NCBI GenBank assembly: GCA_021648745.1
Contig: JAKISE010000002.1
Coordinates: forward strand, 1-64,000
Direction of reading: 5' to 3'
Source of the DNA: Cyclobacteriaceae bacterium
GTDB lineage: Bacteria > Bacteroidota > Bacteroidia > Cytophagales > Cyclobacteriaceae
DNA length: 64,000 bases
Shown here piece by piece: positions 8,710 through 17,342 of this stretch (the first letter of the stretch is position 1; each line of letters starts with the position of its first letter). The notes below the pieces were generated by a model. It saw nothing but the letters and a program-made list of their open reading frames with translations, ran no database searches and was not told where the DNA came from. The translations under genes and the position numbers were made by a program.

Positions 8710-8860
8710 TTATTAGATAAAAAATTGAAGATTTTTTTTTTAGTTTCTTCAATGAATTTGTTGCGTTTTGCTGGCGCACCTTTTCTTCTTCAGATAGTGT
8801 TCTTGCAACTCTATCCGCTTTTAGCTTTTCAAAAGAATCAAATACTTGCACTGAATTCAT
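8702..8860 (-). CDS. Small probable antitoxin of the nucleotidyltransferase toxin
   Basis: 52 aa from ATG at 8858-8860 (MNSVQVFDSFEKLKADRVA). A longer in-frame reading upstream has no family-like sequence and runs into a repeat. The protein is basic and mostly helical (TLSEEEKVRQQNATNSLKKLKKK). No family is recognised. Size, operon order (first gene) and the 8-base overlap with the nucleotidyltransferase gene support the antitoxin role by inference only. Confidence 0.6.
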   Translation of the reverse strand: MNSVQVFDSFEKLKADRVARTLSEEEKVRQQNATNSLKKLKKKSSIFYLING

Positions 8861-8921
8861 GCTACAAATATACGTAATAGTTAGAAATCTAACGTTTACG
8901 ATAAGCAAAATGTTTTTATTT

Positions 8922-8971
8922 ACGTTTTGGGCAGGAGGGAGGATTTGAGTGAATGGCAAATGTGTGCGGTT
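8922..8971 (+). repeat. Cassette-boundary motif, copy 2 of 3
   Basis: ACGTTTTGGGCAGGAGGGAG, then GAATGGCAAATGTGTGCGG. Shares the core and 3' half with copies 1 and 3 but lacks the GTAGCACTC lead. It sits in the gap between the nucleotidyltransferase pair and the higBA locus. Confidence 0.7.
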
Positions 8972-8995
8972 TCTTATAATAAGTATAATAATATA

Positions 8996-9026
8996 TTCGC
9001 ATTAAGCGAACTAATTACTACTTTTA
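8996..9026 (+). promoter_or_regulatory. Putative higBA promoter with palindromic operator
   Basis: TTCGC-ATTAA-GCGAA at 8996-9010 is a perfect 5+5 palindrome, a plausible HigA operator. TACTTTTA at 9019-9026 matches 7 of 8 positions of the Bacteroidota -7 box. The toxin ATG is at 9037, so the transcript would have almost no leader. The assignment is by inference. Confidence 0.4.
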
Positions 9027-9036
9027 CCGTTAATAT

Positions 9037-9365
9037 ATGAAAGTACATTTAATAAAATGGCGTTCAGTTGATGAGCTTGTTGTAAAACATGCTCGTTCTA
9101 AGGTTTCCTTTGAAGGGTTTAAAGAAAGTATTAAGCGATCAGATTGGAGTTCTATAAATGATGTACAACAAACGTTTGGTTCTGCTGATGTTATTAGTAA
9201 TAAACGATTAGTATTCAACATAGAAGAAATAATTATCGTTTGATATGTTCCTATTGGTTTGGTCCAAAAATGTTACACCTTTTTGTAAAATGGATTGGTA
9301 CTCACGCTGAATACTCAAAATTATGTAAACAAAATTTACAGTTTACCATTGATGACTTTAGTTAA
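9037..9365 (+). pseudogene. higB: HigB-family toxin, frameshifted
   Basis: The first frame gives 62 residues of HigB (KVHLIKWRSVDELVVKHARS, then DVQQTFGSADVI and NKRLVFNI) and then a premature stop at 9241-9243. From ~9222 the next frame continues the same protein: RNNYRLICSYWFGPKM, LHLFVKWIGTHAEYSKL and DDFS, then TAA at 9363-9365. One base is missing where a G-G codon pair is expected. Restoring it gives a ~109-aa protein, normal for HigB-type mRNA interferases. Either the toxin is dead or there is a single-base sequence error. Confidence 0.85.
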
Positions 9366-9377
9366 ATTAAACATATT

Positions 9378-9824
9378 ATGAAGAATTACACCATCATACG
9401 ATCTGATAATCAATACAAAGCGTATTGTAATGATTTGGAACAATTAACTTCTACTTATAGTAATAATCCAACTGATGATACACTTGATTTGATCGAAACC
9501 TTAACTCTATTAATAGAGAAATACGATGAAGAGCATACACAATTGAATGAAATTGATCCGATACAATTGTTGAAGTCGTTAATGAGTGATAATAATTTGA
9601 ATCAGATAGCTCTTGCAGAGTTTTTGCAGATTTCCAAGGGGCATCTTTCAGATATTTTGAATTATAAAAAAGGGCTGTCTAAAAACGTTATCCGTACCTT
9701 ATCTGAACGATTTAGCGTGAACCAAAGTGCGTTTAACAGACCTTACAAATTATCAGTTGAAATCAATAAACGTTCTCGTAATGCCAGCCTAATGAATTCT
9801 AAAAAGGATTTAAAGACAGCATAG
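9378..9824 (+). CDS. higA: HigA-type antitoxin with HTH domain
   Basis: 148 aa. The N-terminal ~60 residues are helical and acidic. An XRE-type helix-turn-helix lies at ~75-110 (LNQIALAEFLQISKGHLSDI). The tail ends NKRSRNASLMNSKK. It follows the frameshifted higB by 12 bases, the inverted toxin-first order typical of hig loci. It neutralises HigB and should repress the operon. Its 3' end is duplicated at 7802-7892. It is intact even though its toxin is broken. Confidence 0.85.
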   Translation: MKNYTIIRSDNQYKAYCNDLEQLTSTYSNNPTDDTLDLIETLTLLIEKYDEEHTQLNEIDPIQLLKSLMSDNNLNQIALAEFLQISKGHLSDILNYKKGLSKNVIRTLSERFSVNQSAFNRPYKLSVEINKRSRNASLMNSKKDLKTA

Positions 9825-9960
9825 CAATAACATAAATGTCTCATTCGTTAAAGACATTTAATATAATGACCAATTATGAAGCTGACGCAGTATGCTTTAT
9901 AATGTACTGCGTTATGTTACTTAGCTTAGGGGCAAGCAAAGCAATTAAAAGTTTTTAGGG
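9734..9960 (+). repeat. 227-bp direct duplication, right copy
   Basis: Partner of 7802-8028. Here the segment is in its natural context, as the 3' end of intact higA and its downstream DNA. The 8+8 inverted repeat (9885-9892 / 9905-9912) may act as a transcription terminator or structured site. Confidence 0.9.
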
Positions 9961-10009
9961 AGGGTTCTTTCTTTTCTTTATTATCCTAATTTTCTTACTC
10001 ACAGTAGAT

Positions 10010-10072
10010 GTAGCACTCTTTTGACATTTGGGCAGGAGGGGAGCATTGTGTGAATGGCAAATGTGTGCGGTT
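10010..10072 (+). repeat. Cassette-boundary motif, copy 3 of 3
   Basis: Starts GTAGCACTCTTTTG and contains GGGCAGGAGGGG. ACATTTG and CAAATGT are perfect 7-base complements around the G-rich centre, and the copy ends with GTGTGCGGTT. It lies between higBA and the restriction-DRT3 operon. Confidence 0.75.
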
Positions 10073-10123
10073 ATTTGGAAATATATTTTTGCTGCAATCA
10101 TTACACCTAATTTACAATTTTTA

Positions 10124-10207
10124 GTAGTGCGTGAGGGATAGAAGTGGCATCCTTTCTGTTTTTCACAGAAAGATATAACGGATAGCCCGACCTTTAGGGC
10201 ACGCCCA
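10124..10207 (+). ncRNA. Structured intergenic element resembling the Flavo-1 RNA motif
   Basis: Reads GTAGTGCGTGAGGGATAG, then a hairpin CTTTCTG (10152-10158) / CAGAAAG (10166-10172), then GATATAACGGATAGCCCGAC and TTTAGGGCACGCCC. GGCATCC pairs partly with GGATAGCC, and GCCC with GGGC. This arrangement is widespread in Bacteroidota intergenic DNA, and from memory it resembles the Rfam Flavo-1 motif (function unknown). The family name is uncertain. The 744-bp duplication starts inside this element, at 10192. Confidence 0.4.
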
Positions 10208-10935
10208 AGCAATACAACTTTGCCTTAATAAATATATCTTAAAATTTGAGATAGTTTGCTTGATAATTAGTACCTTGTTTCCTTTAAAAATTGAAGCAAT
10301 GAATCGCATCAAAAAAGTGTTGGAAACCAAAGGGATTAAACAGGTTTGGTTGGCTGAGAAGTTGGGTAAGAGTTTTAATATGGTAAACTCTTATGTGCAG
10401 AATAGAACACAGCCAAGTTTGGAAGTGTTATTTAAGATAGCCGAAATTCTGGAGGTGGATGTGAAAGATTTGATTGATTCAAAAGGTAAGCAGAATTAAA
10501 TGGCATTATTTCAAAACTCAGTAGTCAATAAATACCTAAAGCAACAGGATAGCGATGTTGTGGCTAAAGCATATAAGAAGTTTACCAAATACTTTCATAA
10601 TCCTACTATTCAACAAAATATTAGAGAGCGAAAAGAAGAGCAATTCCAAGAGGGGTTTTTGATTGAGTTATTTGTAAATGTATTTGACTATACATTGGCT
10701 CCGAATCCTAAGTTTAATTTAACTACTGAATTAAAAAACGAAAAGGGAGCAAAGAAAGCTGATGGTGCAATTCTGAAAGGTGGTAATGCTTTGGGCGTTA
10801 TTGAATTAAAAAGCACAAAAACCAAAGATTTAGAAAAAGTTCGTCAACAAGCATTCGATTACAAAGCCAACCAAACAGGTTGTGTGTACGTAATTACTTC
10901 CAACTTTGAGAAAGTTCGCTTTTACATTAACAATG
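10192..10935 (+). repeat. 744-bp direct duplication, right copy
   Basis: Partner of 5284-6027. Here it is the 5' part of an intact operon. A likely promoter, TTTG with TACCTTG ~22 bases further (10270s), lies in both copies upstream of the HTH gene. Confidence 0.9.
10299..10499 (+). CDS. Small XRE-family HTH regulator of the restriction-DRT3 operon
   Basis: 66 aa from ATG 10299. A TTG at 10260 is in frame but overlaps the probable promoter. The HTH is at residues ~12-40 (KQVWLAEKLGKSFNMVNSY). Size and position fit a controller protein that times expression of a restriction gene. The stop TAA is directly followed by the ATG of the restriction-methylase, so translation is coupled. A near-identical second copy is at 5391-5591. 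It is first in the operon that carries the DRT3 genes, so it may also set their expression. Confidence 0.85.
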   Translation: MNRIKKVLETKGIKQVWLAEKLGKSFNMVNSYVQNRTQPSLEVLFKIAEILEVDVKDLIDSKGKQN

Positions 10936-13673
10936 CGGTTGAGTTTGAAGAGTTTGATTTGTTTACTATTAATCAAGAACGTTTTGAGCTGCTGTACTTG
11001 TGTTTGGCTAAAGACAACTTGTTGGGTAATGTTCCGCTTAAAATAAAAGAAGCTTCCATACAGGAAGAAGAGAAGATTACCAAGAAGTTTTATGCTGATT
11101 ACTCCTTGTTTAAACGTGAGCTGTTTCGTGACTTGGTAAAACTCAATATGAAAAACGAAGTTTTTCGTATTGAATTAAACAATGAAGACACGGAGAGAGC
11201 GAACAAAAACATAAAACACAATCTATTTAAGAAATCACAAAAACTGATTGACCGTTTTCTGTTTATCTTTTTCGCAGAAGATAGAGGTTTGTTGCCTCCA
11301 AATTCTACCTTAAAGATATTGGAACAATGGGATAAATTGAAAGATTTAGATGCTTATGCTCCGTTGTACGAGCGATACAAACTGTATTTTAATTATTTAG
11401 ATACAGGCAGAAAAGGCACAGATAAAAGTGCTGAAATATTTGCCTACAATGGCGGTTTGTTTAAACCTGATGCTGTTTTAGATAGTTTGCATATTAGTGA
11501 TGATTTACTCTTTAAACACACGAAAGATTTATCGCATTACGATTTTGAAAGCCAAGTAGATGTAAATATACTGGGACACATTTTTGAAAATTCGTTAAAC
11601 GAGATTGAAAGCGTAAATGCTGAAATTGAAGGAACTAATTTTGACAAGCAGAAAACCAAACGTAAGAAAGACGGTGTTTTCTACACACCTAAATACATTA
11701 CCAAATACATAGTTGACAATACAGTAGGAAAACTCTGTAACGAGAAGAAAATCGAATTCAATATAGTGGAAGAGGAATATCGCCCAAAACGCCAAACGGA
11801 AACCAAAAAGAAGTTGTTAGCAGCTTTAGAAGCGTACAGAGAATGGTTGTTGCAACTCACCATTCTTGACCCTGCTTGTGGTTCTGGTGCTTTCTTAAAT
11901 CAAGCCTTGGATTTTTTAATAAAAGAACACGGTTACATAGATGAATTACAAACCAATTTATTGGGTGGTGGTTTGGTGTTTCCAAACATTGAGAATACCG
12001 TATTAGAAAACAATATTTTTGGTGTTGACCTAAACGAAGAGTCTGTAGAGATTGCGAAACTCTCTTTATGGTTACGCACCGCACAACCAAGGCGAAAACT
12101 GAACAGTTTAAGTGATAATATTAAATGTGGTAACTCAATAATAGATAGTAAAACTGTTGCAGGAGGTAAAGCTTTTAAATGGGAAGAAAAATTTGTACAC
12201 ATATTTGAAAAAGGTGGTTTTGATGTGGTTATTGGAAACCCGCCTTATGGAGATTATTTTAATGAGTTAGAGAAAACTTTCTTATTAAAGAGATATGCGA
12301 AGTCATTTTCAGGAACATTTGATATGTATATTATGTTTTTTGAAATAGCCTTACATATATTAAAACCAAAAGGATTACTCTGTTTTATTACCCCTAATAC
12401 ATTTATTGATTATTCCCAATTTTCAGAGTTAAGGAACTTGCTAACAACAGATAATGATGTAGAACAAGTATTGGGTCTTACTAAAGTGTTTGAAGATGCT
12501 ATAGTTGATACAGCTATTATATTGATTTCAAAGAATAAAGTTCAGTCTCCATTTTTTAGAGGGAAAATTTTCAAGAATAAATTATCAGATATTGAGTTAA
12601 GCGATATTCCCAAGTTAAAAGCTGAAAATTTAGAGACCTCTGGATTCATCCTTAAAGATTCTGGAAGCTTTGATGTAAGACGTTTAACTAATAAATTCTC
12701 AGATAAACTATCTGATATAATTAAAATAACGCAAGGAATAACCACAGGTGGAAATGAATGTTTTCTTAATAGCCAAAATTATTTTTTGGATAATGGTATT
12801 TCTGAGAAGGTTTTCCATAAAGTATTAAAAGGTAAGACAATTAACAGATATAGAATGTTATTTGATGATGATTACATTTTGTATTCAACAAAAAAAACTG
12901 GAGAAGAAGAACAATCTGTTATTGAAAACTTATTAACTCCATTTAAAGAAAGGTTATCTAAAAAAAGGGAAACAAAACAAGGGAAATTACCTTGGTATTG
13001 TTTGCATTGGTCGAGAAATGAACAGGACTTTAATGAGCCGAAAATTTTAATACGCCAAACAGCTACTCATATTTTGGGAGTTTTAGATACTAATAATTAT
13101 TACCCAATCGACTCAATTCATACTTTAAATTTGAAGAATGATAGTATAGATAAAGAAAAGGAGTTAAAATTCATATTGGGAATACTTAATTCAAAACTCT
13201 TTAAATATTTATATAGTTGGAAATTGGACGAAGCTGGAACTGTTTATCCACAAGTTAAAAAAGTCAATATTGAATGGTTACCAATGGTAAAATATGATAA
13301 TTCTGAAAAATTGTCAATTACACTTGACAACCTATTATCAATTTTGGAAAAAGAGTCAGCAATAAGAGTGAAATTCTTAAAATATTTAGATAATCAAATC
13401 GAAGGAGTTTATCAATATACTGGAATCCAAAACTGGCACGAGTTAGAGTTTGGAGAATTTATCAAAGAACTCAATAAAGCCATTAAAAAAGTAGGAGGGG
13501 AGACGCTTTCTAAAATGGATGAAATGGAATGGATGGAAGTTTTTGAAACCAAAAAAGCAGAAGCTCAAACCTTAAAAACTGAAATTGATAAAACGGATGC
13601 AGAGATTGATGCAATGGTTTACGAGTTGTATGGGTTGAGTGAAGATGAAATTAAAATTATTGAAGGATGTTAG
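10500..13673 (+). CDS. Type IIG-like restriction enzyme/N6-adenine methyltransferase
   Basis: 1057 aa, single-chain restriction and modification. The N-terminal nuclease region carries a PD-(D/E)XK pattern: D88, then E102-L-K104 in GVIELKST. The gamma-class N6-adenine methylase core has motif I DPACGSGAFL (D457) and motif IV NPPY (N580-Y583). The C-terminal ~400 residues (TAT-HILG, LDEAGTVYPQVK) resemble an Eco57I/TaqI-like target recognition domain, ending in a coiled-coil tail. It would methylate one adenine of its site and cut unmethylated DNA. Residues 1-145 are duplicated in a dead copy at 5592. Its 3' end overlaps drt3a by 7 bases. A BREX PglX is a less likely alternative, because of the N-terminal nuclease motif and the lack of other BREX genes. 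Confidence 0.88.
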   Translation: MALFQNSVVNKYLKQQDSDVVAKAYKKFTKYFHNPTIQQNIRERKEEQFQEGFLIELFVNVFDYTLAPNPKFNLTTELKNEKGAKKADGAILKGGNALGVIELKSTKTKDLEKVRQQAFDYKANQTGCVYVITSNFEKVRFYINNAVEFEEFDLFTINQERFELLYLCLAKDNLLGNVPLKIKEASIQEEEKITKKFYADYSLFKRELFRDLVKLNMKNEVFRIELNNEDTERANKNIKHNLFKKSQKLIDRFLFIFFAEDRGLLPPNSTLKILEQWDKLKDLDAYAPLYERYKLYFNYLDTGRKGTDKSAEIFAYNGGLFKPDAVLDSLHISDDLLFKHTKDLSHYDFESQVDVNILGHIFENSLNEIESVNAEIEGTNFDKQKTKRKKDGVFYTPKYITKYIVDNTVGKLCNEKKIEFNIVEEEYRPKRQTETKKKLLAALEAYREWLLQLTILDPACGSGAFLNQALDFLIKEHGYIDELQTNLLGGGLVFPNIENTVLENNIFGVDLNEESVEIAKLSLWLRTAQPRRKLNSLSDNIKCGNSIIDSKTVAGGKAFKWEEKFVHIFEKGGFDVVIGNPPYGDYFNELEKTFLLKRYAKSFSGTFDMYIMFFEIALHILKPKGLLCFITPNTFIDYSQFSELRNLLTTDNDVEQVLGLTKVFEDAIVDTAIILISKNKVQSPFFRGKIFKNKLSDIELSDIPKLKAENLETSGFILKDSGSFDVRRLTNKFSDKLSDIIKITQGITTGGNECFLNSQNYFLDNGISEKVFHKVLKGKTINRYRMLFDDDYILYSTKKTGEEEQSVIENLLTPFKERLSKKRETKQGKLPWYCLHWSRNEQDFNEPKILIRQTATHILGVLDTNNYYPIDSIHTLNLKNDSIDKEKELKFILGILNSKLFKYLYSWKLDEAGTVYPQVKKVNIEWLPMVKYDNSEKLSITLDNLLSILEKESAIRVKFLKYLDNQIEGVYQYTGIQNWHELEFGEFIKELNKAIKKVGGETLSKMDEMEWMEVFETKKAEAQTLKTEIDKTDAEIDAMVYELYGLSEDEIKIIEGC

Positions 13674-15097
13674 ACCAGTCATTTTCATTAGATAATTTCA
13701 AGATAATTTTTGAAATCGAAAATCGAAAAGGGAATTTCGAATCGGAATTTTATAGCGAAGAGTTTCATAGATTATCGAGTGAACTTAAAAGAAAAAGAAG
13801 AGAAATAAAAGATTATAAATCAAGAGGAGTTATTTCGGATGATGACGATAGTTTAGAAAATCTTTATAATGAGAAAGAGGGAATTGAAGAAAATAAAAAT
13901 GAAGAATTAGAAATTACTTTGCATGGACTTGTAGAAACTGTAAACAGTAAAGGTTTTAAATTTAACTTTTATAAGTTTCATCATGAGGATAGTGGTAAAG
14001 ATGTTTTTCCTGTAAAAAAAGATGCAGCTTCATTTTATACAATGAAGCAATTACAGTATAATATAAATAGAACATTTGGGGTGAAACAGAGTAATAGGTA
14101 TCTTATTACCAAGCAAGTTCAAAGATTATTGAAAGATAATTTTCCTAAGATAGTTTTAAGAACTGATATAAAAGGGTTTTACGAAAGTGTCTCACAAGAA
14201 AAGTTGCTAAATCAAATAAATGATAATCAGTTGCTTAGCCCGAAGTCGAAAGCTTTGATAAAGAATTTGTTTTATAGTTATAATGAGCTCACAGATCAAT
14301 TAGAAAAGCCTCTCTCAGAAAGGAAAGGAATACCAAGAGGAGCTGGAGTTAGTGCTTATTTATCTGAACTATTTATGCGTGAAATAGATAACCAAATTAA
14401 AAGAATTGATAACGTGTATTATTATGGTAGGTATGTAGATGACATTATAATTTTCTTTGTTCCTAATTGGAAAATGAACATTAATGATTATAAAAACATC
14501 ATAAATAAAATTATTGAATCAGTTAAATTAAAGATGAATCTAAGTAAAACATTTCCTTATGATTTAGAAAAGAATATTAGTTTAATGAATATTGAGTTCT
14601 TAGGTTACGTCTTTGAGATGAAAGAGTTAAAATATTCTCGTACTTATCTCTCTAAAAATAAGAAGGAAAAATATGCTTCCCGAATTGAAAAAATATTTGA
14701 TGTTTTTAAGAAACAATTAAATTTTGCTCCAAAAGAAGCTTATAAATTATTAATACATAGAATAAACTATCTCACTAAAAACACAAGACTGCACAAACCA
14801 AAAAAGGGATTGGTTGGTATATACTATTCAAATAGTTTAATTGAAAATGACTGTGAAGATTTAGTTTTTTTGGATAATGAGTTGCATAGAATTATTGATG
14901 AAAAATTACCTGTTTTAAGTTTTTCAAATTTGAATGAAAAACTTAAAACATATAGTTTTAAAGATGGGTTTATCAATAAGCGATTTTTTAATATAAACTC
15001 GAAAAAGAAACACATTGCAGATTTGAGACCTGAGGTTCTTAAAGAAGCTAAAAAACTTCATAATAATTTCGAAAGAATAATTTCAATTTGGAAGTAG
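13667..15097 (+). CDS. drt3a: Defence reverse transcriptase Drt3a (UG3-type)
   Basis: 476 aa. RT motifs: A, RTDIKGFYES (D167); B, IPRGAGVSAYL (222-232); C, YVDD at 256-259; D, MNLSKTFPY. A highly charged N-terminal extension covers ~1-110. It belongs to the unknown-group RTs and not to group II introns: there is no maturase or HNH domain. DRT3 is defined by a shorter UG3 RT followed by a larger UG8 RT plus an ncRNA, and that is the arrangement here. From published DRT3 work as I recall it, Drt3a copies an ACACAC template in the ncRNA to make poly(GT). The ATG lies inside the end of the restriction gene (7-base overlap), so translation is coupled. Confidence 0.85.
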   Translation: MLDQSFSLDNFKIIFEIENRKGNFESEFYSEEFHRLSSELKRKRREIKDYKSRGVISDDDDSLENLYNEKEGIEENKNEELEITLHGLVETVNSKGFKFNFYKFHHEDSGKDVFPVKKDAASFYTMKQLQYNINRTFGVKQSNRYLITKQVQRLLKDNFPKIVLRTDIKGFYESVSQEKLLNQINDNQLLSPKSKALIKNLFYSYNELTDQLEKPLSERKGIPRGAGVSAYLSELFMREIDNQIKRIDNVYYYGRYVDDIIIFFVPNWKMNINDYKNIINKIIESVKLKMNLSKTFPYDLEKNISLMNIEFLGYVFEMKELKYSRTYLSKNKKEKYASRIEKIFDVFKKQLNFAPKEAYKLLIHRINYLTKNTRLHKPKKGLVGIYYSNSLIENDCEDLVFLDNELHRIIDEKLPVLSFSNLNEKLKTYSFKDGFINKRFFNINSKKKHIADLRPEVLKEAKKLHNNFERIISIWK

Positions 15098-15098
15098 G

Positions 15099-17342
15099 AT
15101 GAAGAAGAATAAAACAAAAAAACCTATATCATATGGCATTGAAAGAGCTCTTTTAAGCGATGTTCTCCCTTATGAGACACCCATTATTTTTTCAAATAGA
15201 CATTTTTATCAGATTTTAGTAAATCATAAGATTAAGTTTCAAAATGATTCAATTAGTTGGATAAATTGTAAAGACAATTTGATTATCAAAAGATTAATTG
15301 CAATCCTTTTTGATATAAAAAATATTCCTGAAGGTGATATAAATTCACTTTCATTAAATGATAAGGAATTAAGAAAAAAAGCCTTTAGCTATAAAATCAC
15401 TCATAAAGAAAAAGACTATAGAGATTTAGCAATTCCACATCCTAAAAGCCAAATAGAGTTAGTCTCTTTTTATGAGGAATTTAAAGAACTTATTGTTTAT
15501 TATGCTAATCAAAGCCCTTTTTCTATTAGAAGACCTGACAGGATAGCAAAATTCGTTTACACTAATGACAATACATATAAAGCAAAAAAAGGAAATGAAG
15601 ATGATTTGATAGAGGAAAGTGATAAAGAGTATAAAAGTTTAAAAACTTTTTTTGCCTATGAAAAATACTCAAACATTTATAGATTTTATGAGGATTATAT
15701 TTATCACAGAGCAGAAAAAAAGTATGCTCGAATGCTTAAATTCGATATATCAAAATGTTTTGATAGTATTTATACTCATTCAATATCATGGGCATTAACT
15801 GATAAAGATTATGTTAAAAACAACCTGAATAAAGATTCCAATACTTTTCCAGGAAGGTTTGATAAATTCATGCAGAATACAAACTATGGTGAAACTAATG
15901 GGATAATTATTGGGCCAGAGTTTTCTCGAATTTTTGCAGAATTAATATTGCAACAAATAGATAAGGAAATTAAGCAAACATTAAGAAATAAAGGTCTTAT
16001 TCATAAAGTTGATTATGAAATATATAGGTATGTTGATGATTTCTTTGTGTTCTACAATGAAGAAAGAACCAGAGAGGAAATATTAGACAATTACAAAATT
16101 CTTTTGAGAGAATATAAAATGTCTTTGAATGATTCAAAAACCAAATTATATGAAAAACCTCTAATAACTGAAATTACAATAGCTAAAAATAAAATAGTCA
16201 ATCTTTTTAAAGATGATATTAAATTTAAAATAAGAAAAGAGGAAGAAAAAGAAGATAAAGAAATACCAATAGGAAAAAGGGATGATAAAGACTACGTTCC
16301 TGAGAAAAAAATAAAAGTTAGCGATGTTGATTTTAGGTGTAATTCAAATAAACTTATAACTGAATTTAAGACTGTTATAGTTGTTTCAAATGTAGCTTAT
16401 AAAGATATTATGAACTACACGCTTGCATTATTAAAAAGTAATTTAGTTTCAAATATTGAAAAATATGAAAAACATAAAAGAAAACTTGAGAGAAGAAAGT
16501 TTCAAGGTCTTTTAACTAAAGAAGAAAAAAAGAAGATAGTTACACAAGAGTCTAATTTCAGAAAGTATATTGTTGAAATTCTGGATTTCATCTTTTTCCT
16601 ATACGGGGTTTCTCCTAAAGTTAATTCTACAATTAAGCTTGTAAATATTCTTTCATTAGTAATTAAAACTTTTAAAAAGAAGTATCGTTTTCACTACGAA
16701 GAACCAAAAGATGGGAAAAAATACTTATTAGTTCATCAATTTGATAAATTGAATCAGGAAACTGTTTTCAAAAAGATTTTAGATGAAATTATTTTAGTTT
16801 TAGATAAAAATAGAGTAGCTGAACATTTACAAATAGAAACGCTCTATTTACTGATAGTTCTGAAAGAATTGGGTAAGGATTATAGATTAACTTGTCCTCA
16901 GTTAATAAAGTACCTTAATCTTAAAGAATTAAGAGATGCTGAAGAAAAAAGTTATGAACCAAAAAGATATGAGTTTGAAAACGAAATTAACTACTTTGTC
17001 ATTACTGTTTTGCTATTTTATTTCAAAAATATAAGTCAATATGCGGGACTAAAAGTTGTCGTGAAAAATGCAATCAAAAAGAAAATCAAAGCAATACCTA
17101 AAAAAGATTTAACCAAATATGCTGAATTGGTACTACTGTTATTTGATTTAATAGCATGCCCATATCTTGATGATGATGATAAAAAATTCAAAAAACTATT
17201 GTTAACTTGGTTTAACGTACCTAAACTTGAACAGAATGATTTTATTAAATTTGCAGAAAAACAAAAGTATTGGTATATAAAATGGGATAACTTTAATTTA
17301 GTTGAAGAATTAAATTCCAAAAGTTCGTTGGAACCTTATTAA
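15099..17342 (+). CDS. drt3b: Defence reverse transcriptase Drt3b (UG8-type)
   Basis: 747 aa. RT motifs: A, KFDISKCFDSIY (D216); B, TNGIIIGPEFSRIFAEL (267-283); C, YVDD at 311-314; D, MSLNDSKTKLY. A long, lysine-rich, mostly helical C-terminal part of ~400 residues follows, without a recognised domain; UG8 RTs have such extensions. It starts one base after the drt3a stop. In described DRT3 systems the second RT makes the complementary poly(AC) strand (my recollection). It is followed by the structured RNA at 17343-17457. Size, order and the adjacent ACACACA-bearing RNA together give the assignment. Confidence 0.85.
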   Translation: MKKNKTKKPISYGIERALLSDVLPYETPIIFSNRHFYQILVNHKIKFQNDSISWINCKDNLIIKRLIAILFDIKNIPEGDINSLSLNDKELRKKAFSYKITHKEKDYRDLAIPHPKSQIELVSFYEEFKELIVYYANQSPFSIRRPDRIAKFVYTNDNTYKAKKGNEDDLIEESDKEYKSLKTFFAYEKYSNIYRFYEDYIYHRAEKKYARMLKFDISKCFDSIYTHSISWALTDKDYVKNNLNKDSNTFPGRFDKFMQNTNYGETNGIIIGPEFSRIFAELILQQIDKEIKQTLRNKGLIHKVDYEIYRYVDDFFVFYNEERTREEILDNYKILLREYKMSLNDSKTKLYEKPLITEITIAKNKIVNLFKDDIKFKIRKEEEKEDKEIPIGKRDDKDYVPEKKIKVSDVDFRCNSNKLITEFKTVIVVSNVAYKDIMNYTLALLKSNLVSNIEKYEKHKRKLERRKFQGLLTKEEKKKIVTQESNFRKYIVEILDFIFFLYGVSPKVNSTIKLVNILSLVIKTFKKKYRFHYEEPKDGKKYLLVHQFDKLNQETVFKKILDEIILVLDKNRVAEHLQIETLYLLIVLKELGKDYRLTCPQLIKYLNLKELRDAEEKSYEPKRYEFENEINYFVITVLLFYFKNISQYAGLKVVVKNAIKKKIKAIPKKDLTKYAELVLLLFDLIACPYLDDDDKKFKKLLLTWFNVPKLEQNDFIKFAEKQKYWYIKWDNFNLVEELNSKSSLEPY

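Noticed and set aside
7893..10230. True integron attC sites
   Set aside because: The boundary motifs have complementary arms, but I could not align them with the RYYYAAC/GTTRRRY cores, and no integrase is in the window. Kept only as a cassette-like pattern.
10260..10298. Longer start (TTG) for the HTH regulators, also at 5352
   Set aside because: The extra 13 codons lie over the probable promoter and are not part of the HTH family. The ATG gives a compact 66-aa protein.
10500..13673. BREX PglX methylase
   Set aside because: There is an N-terminal PD-(D/E)XK motif and a C-terminal target-recognition-like region, and no brxA/B/C/L or pglZ genes are present.
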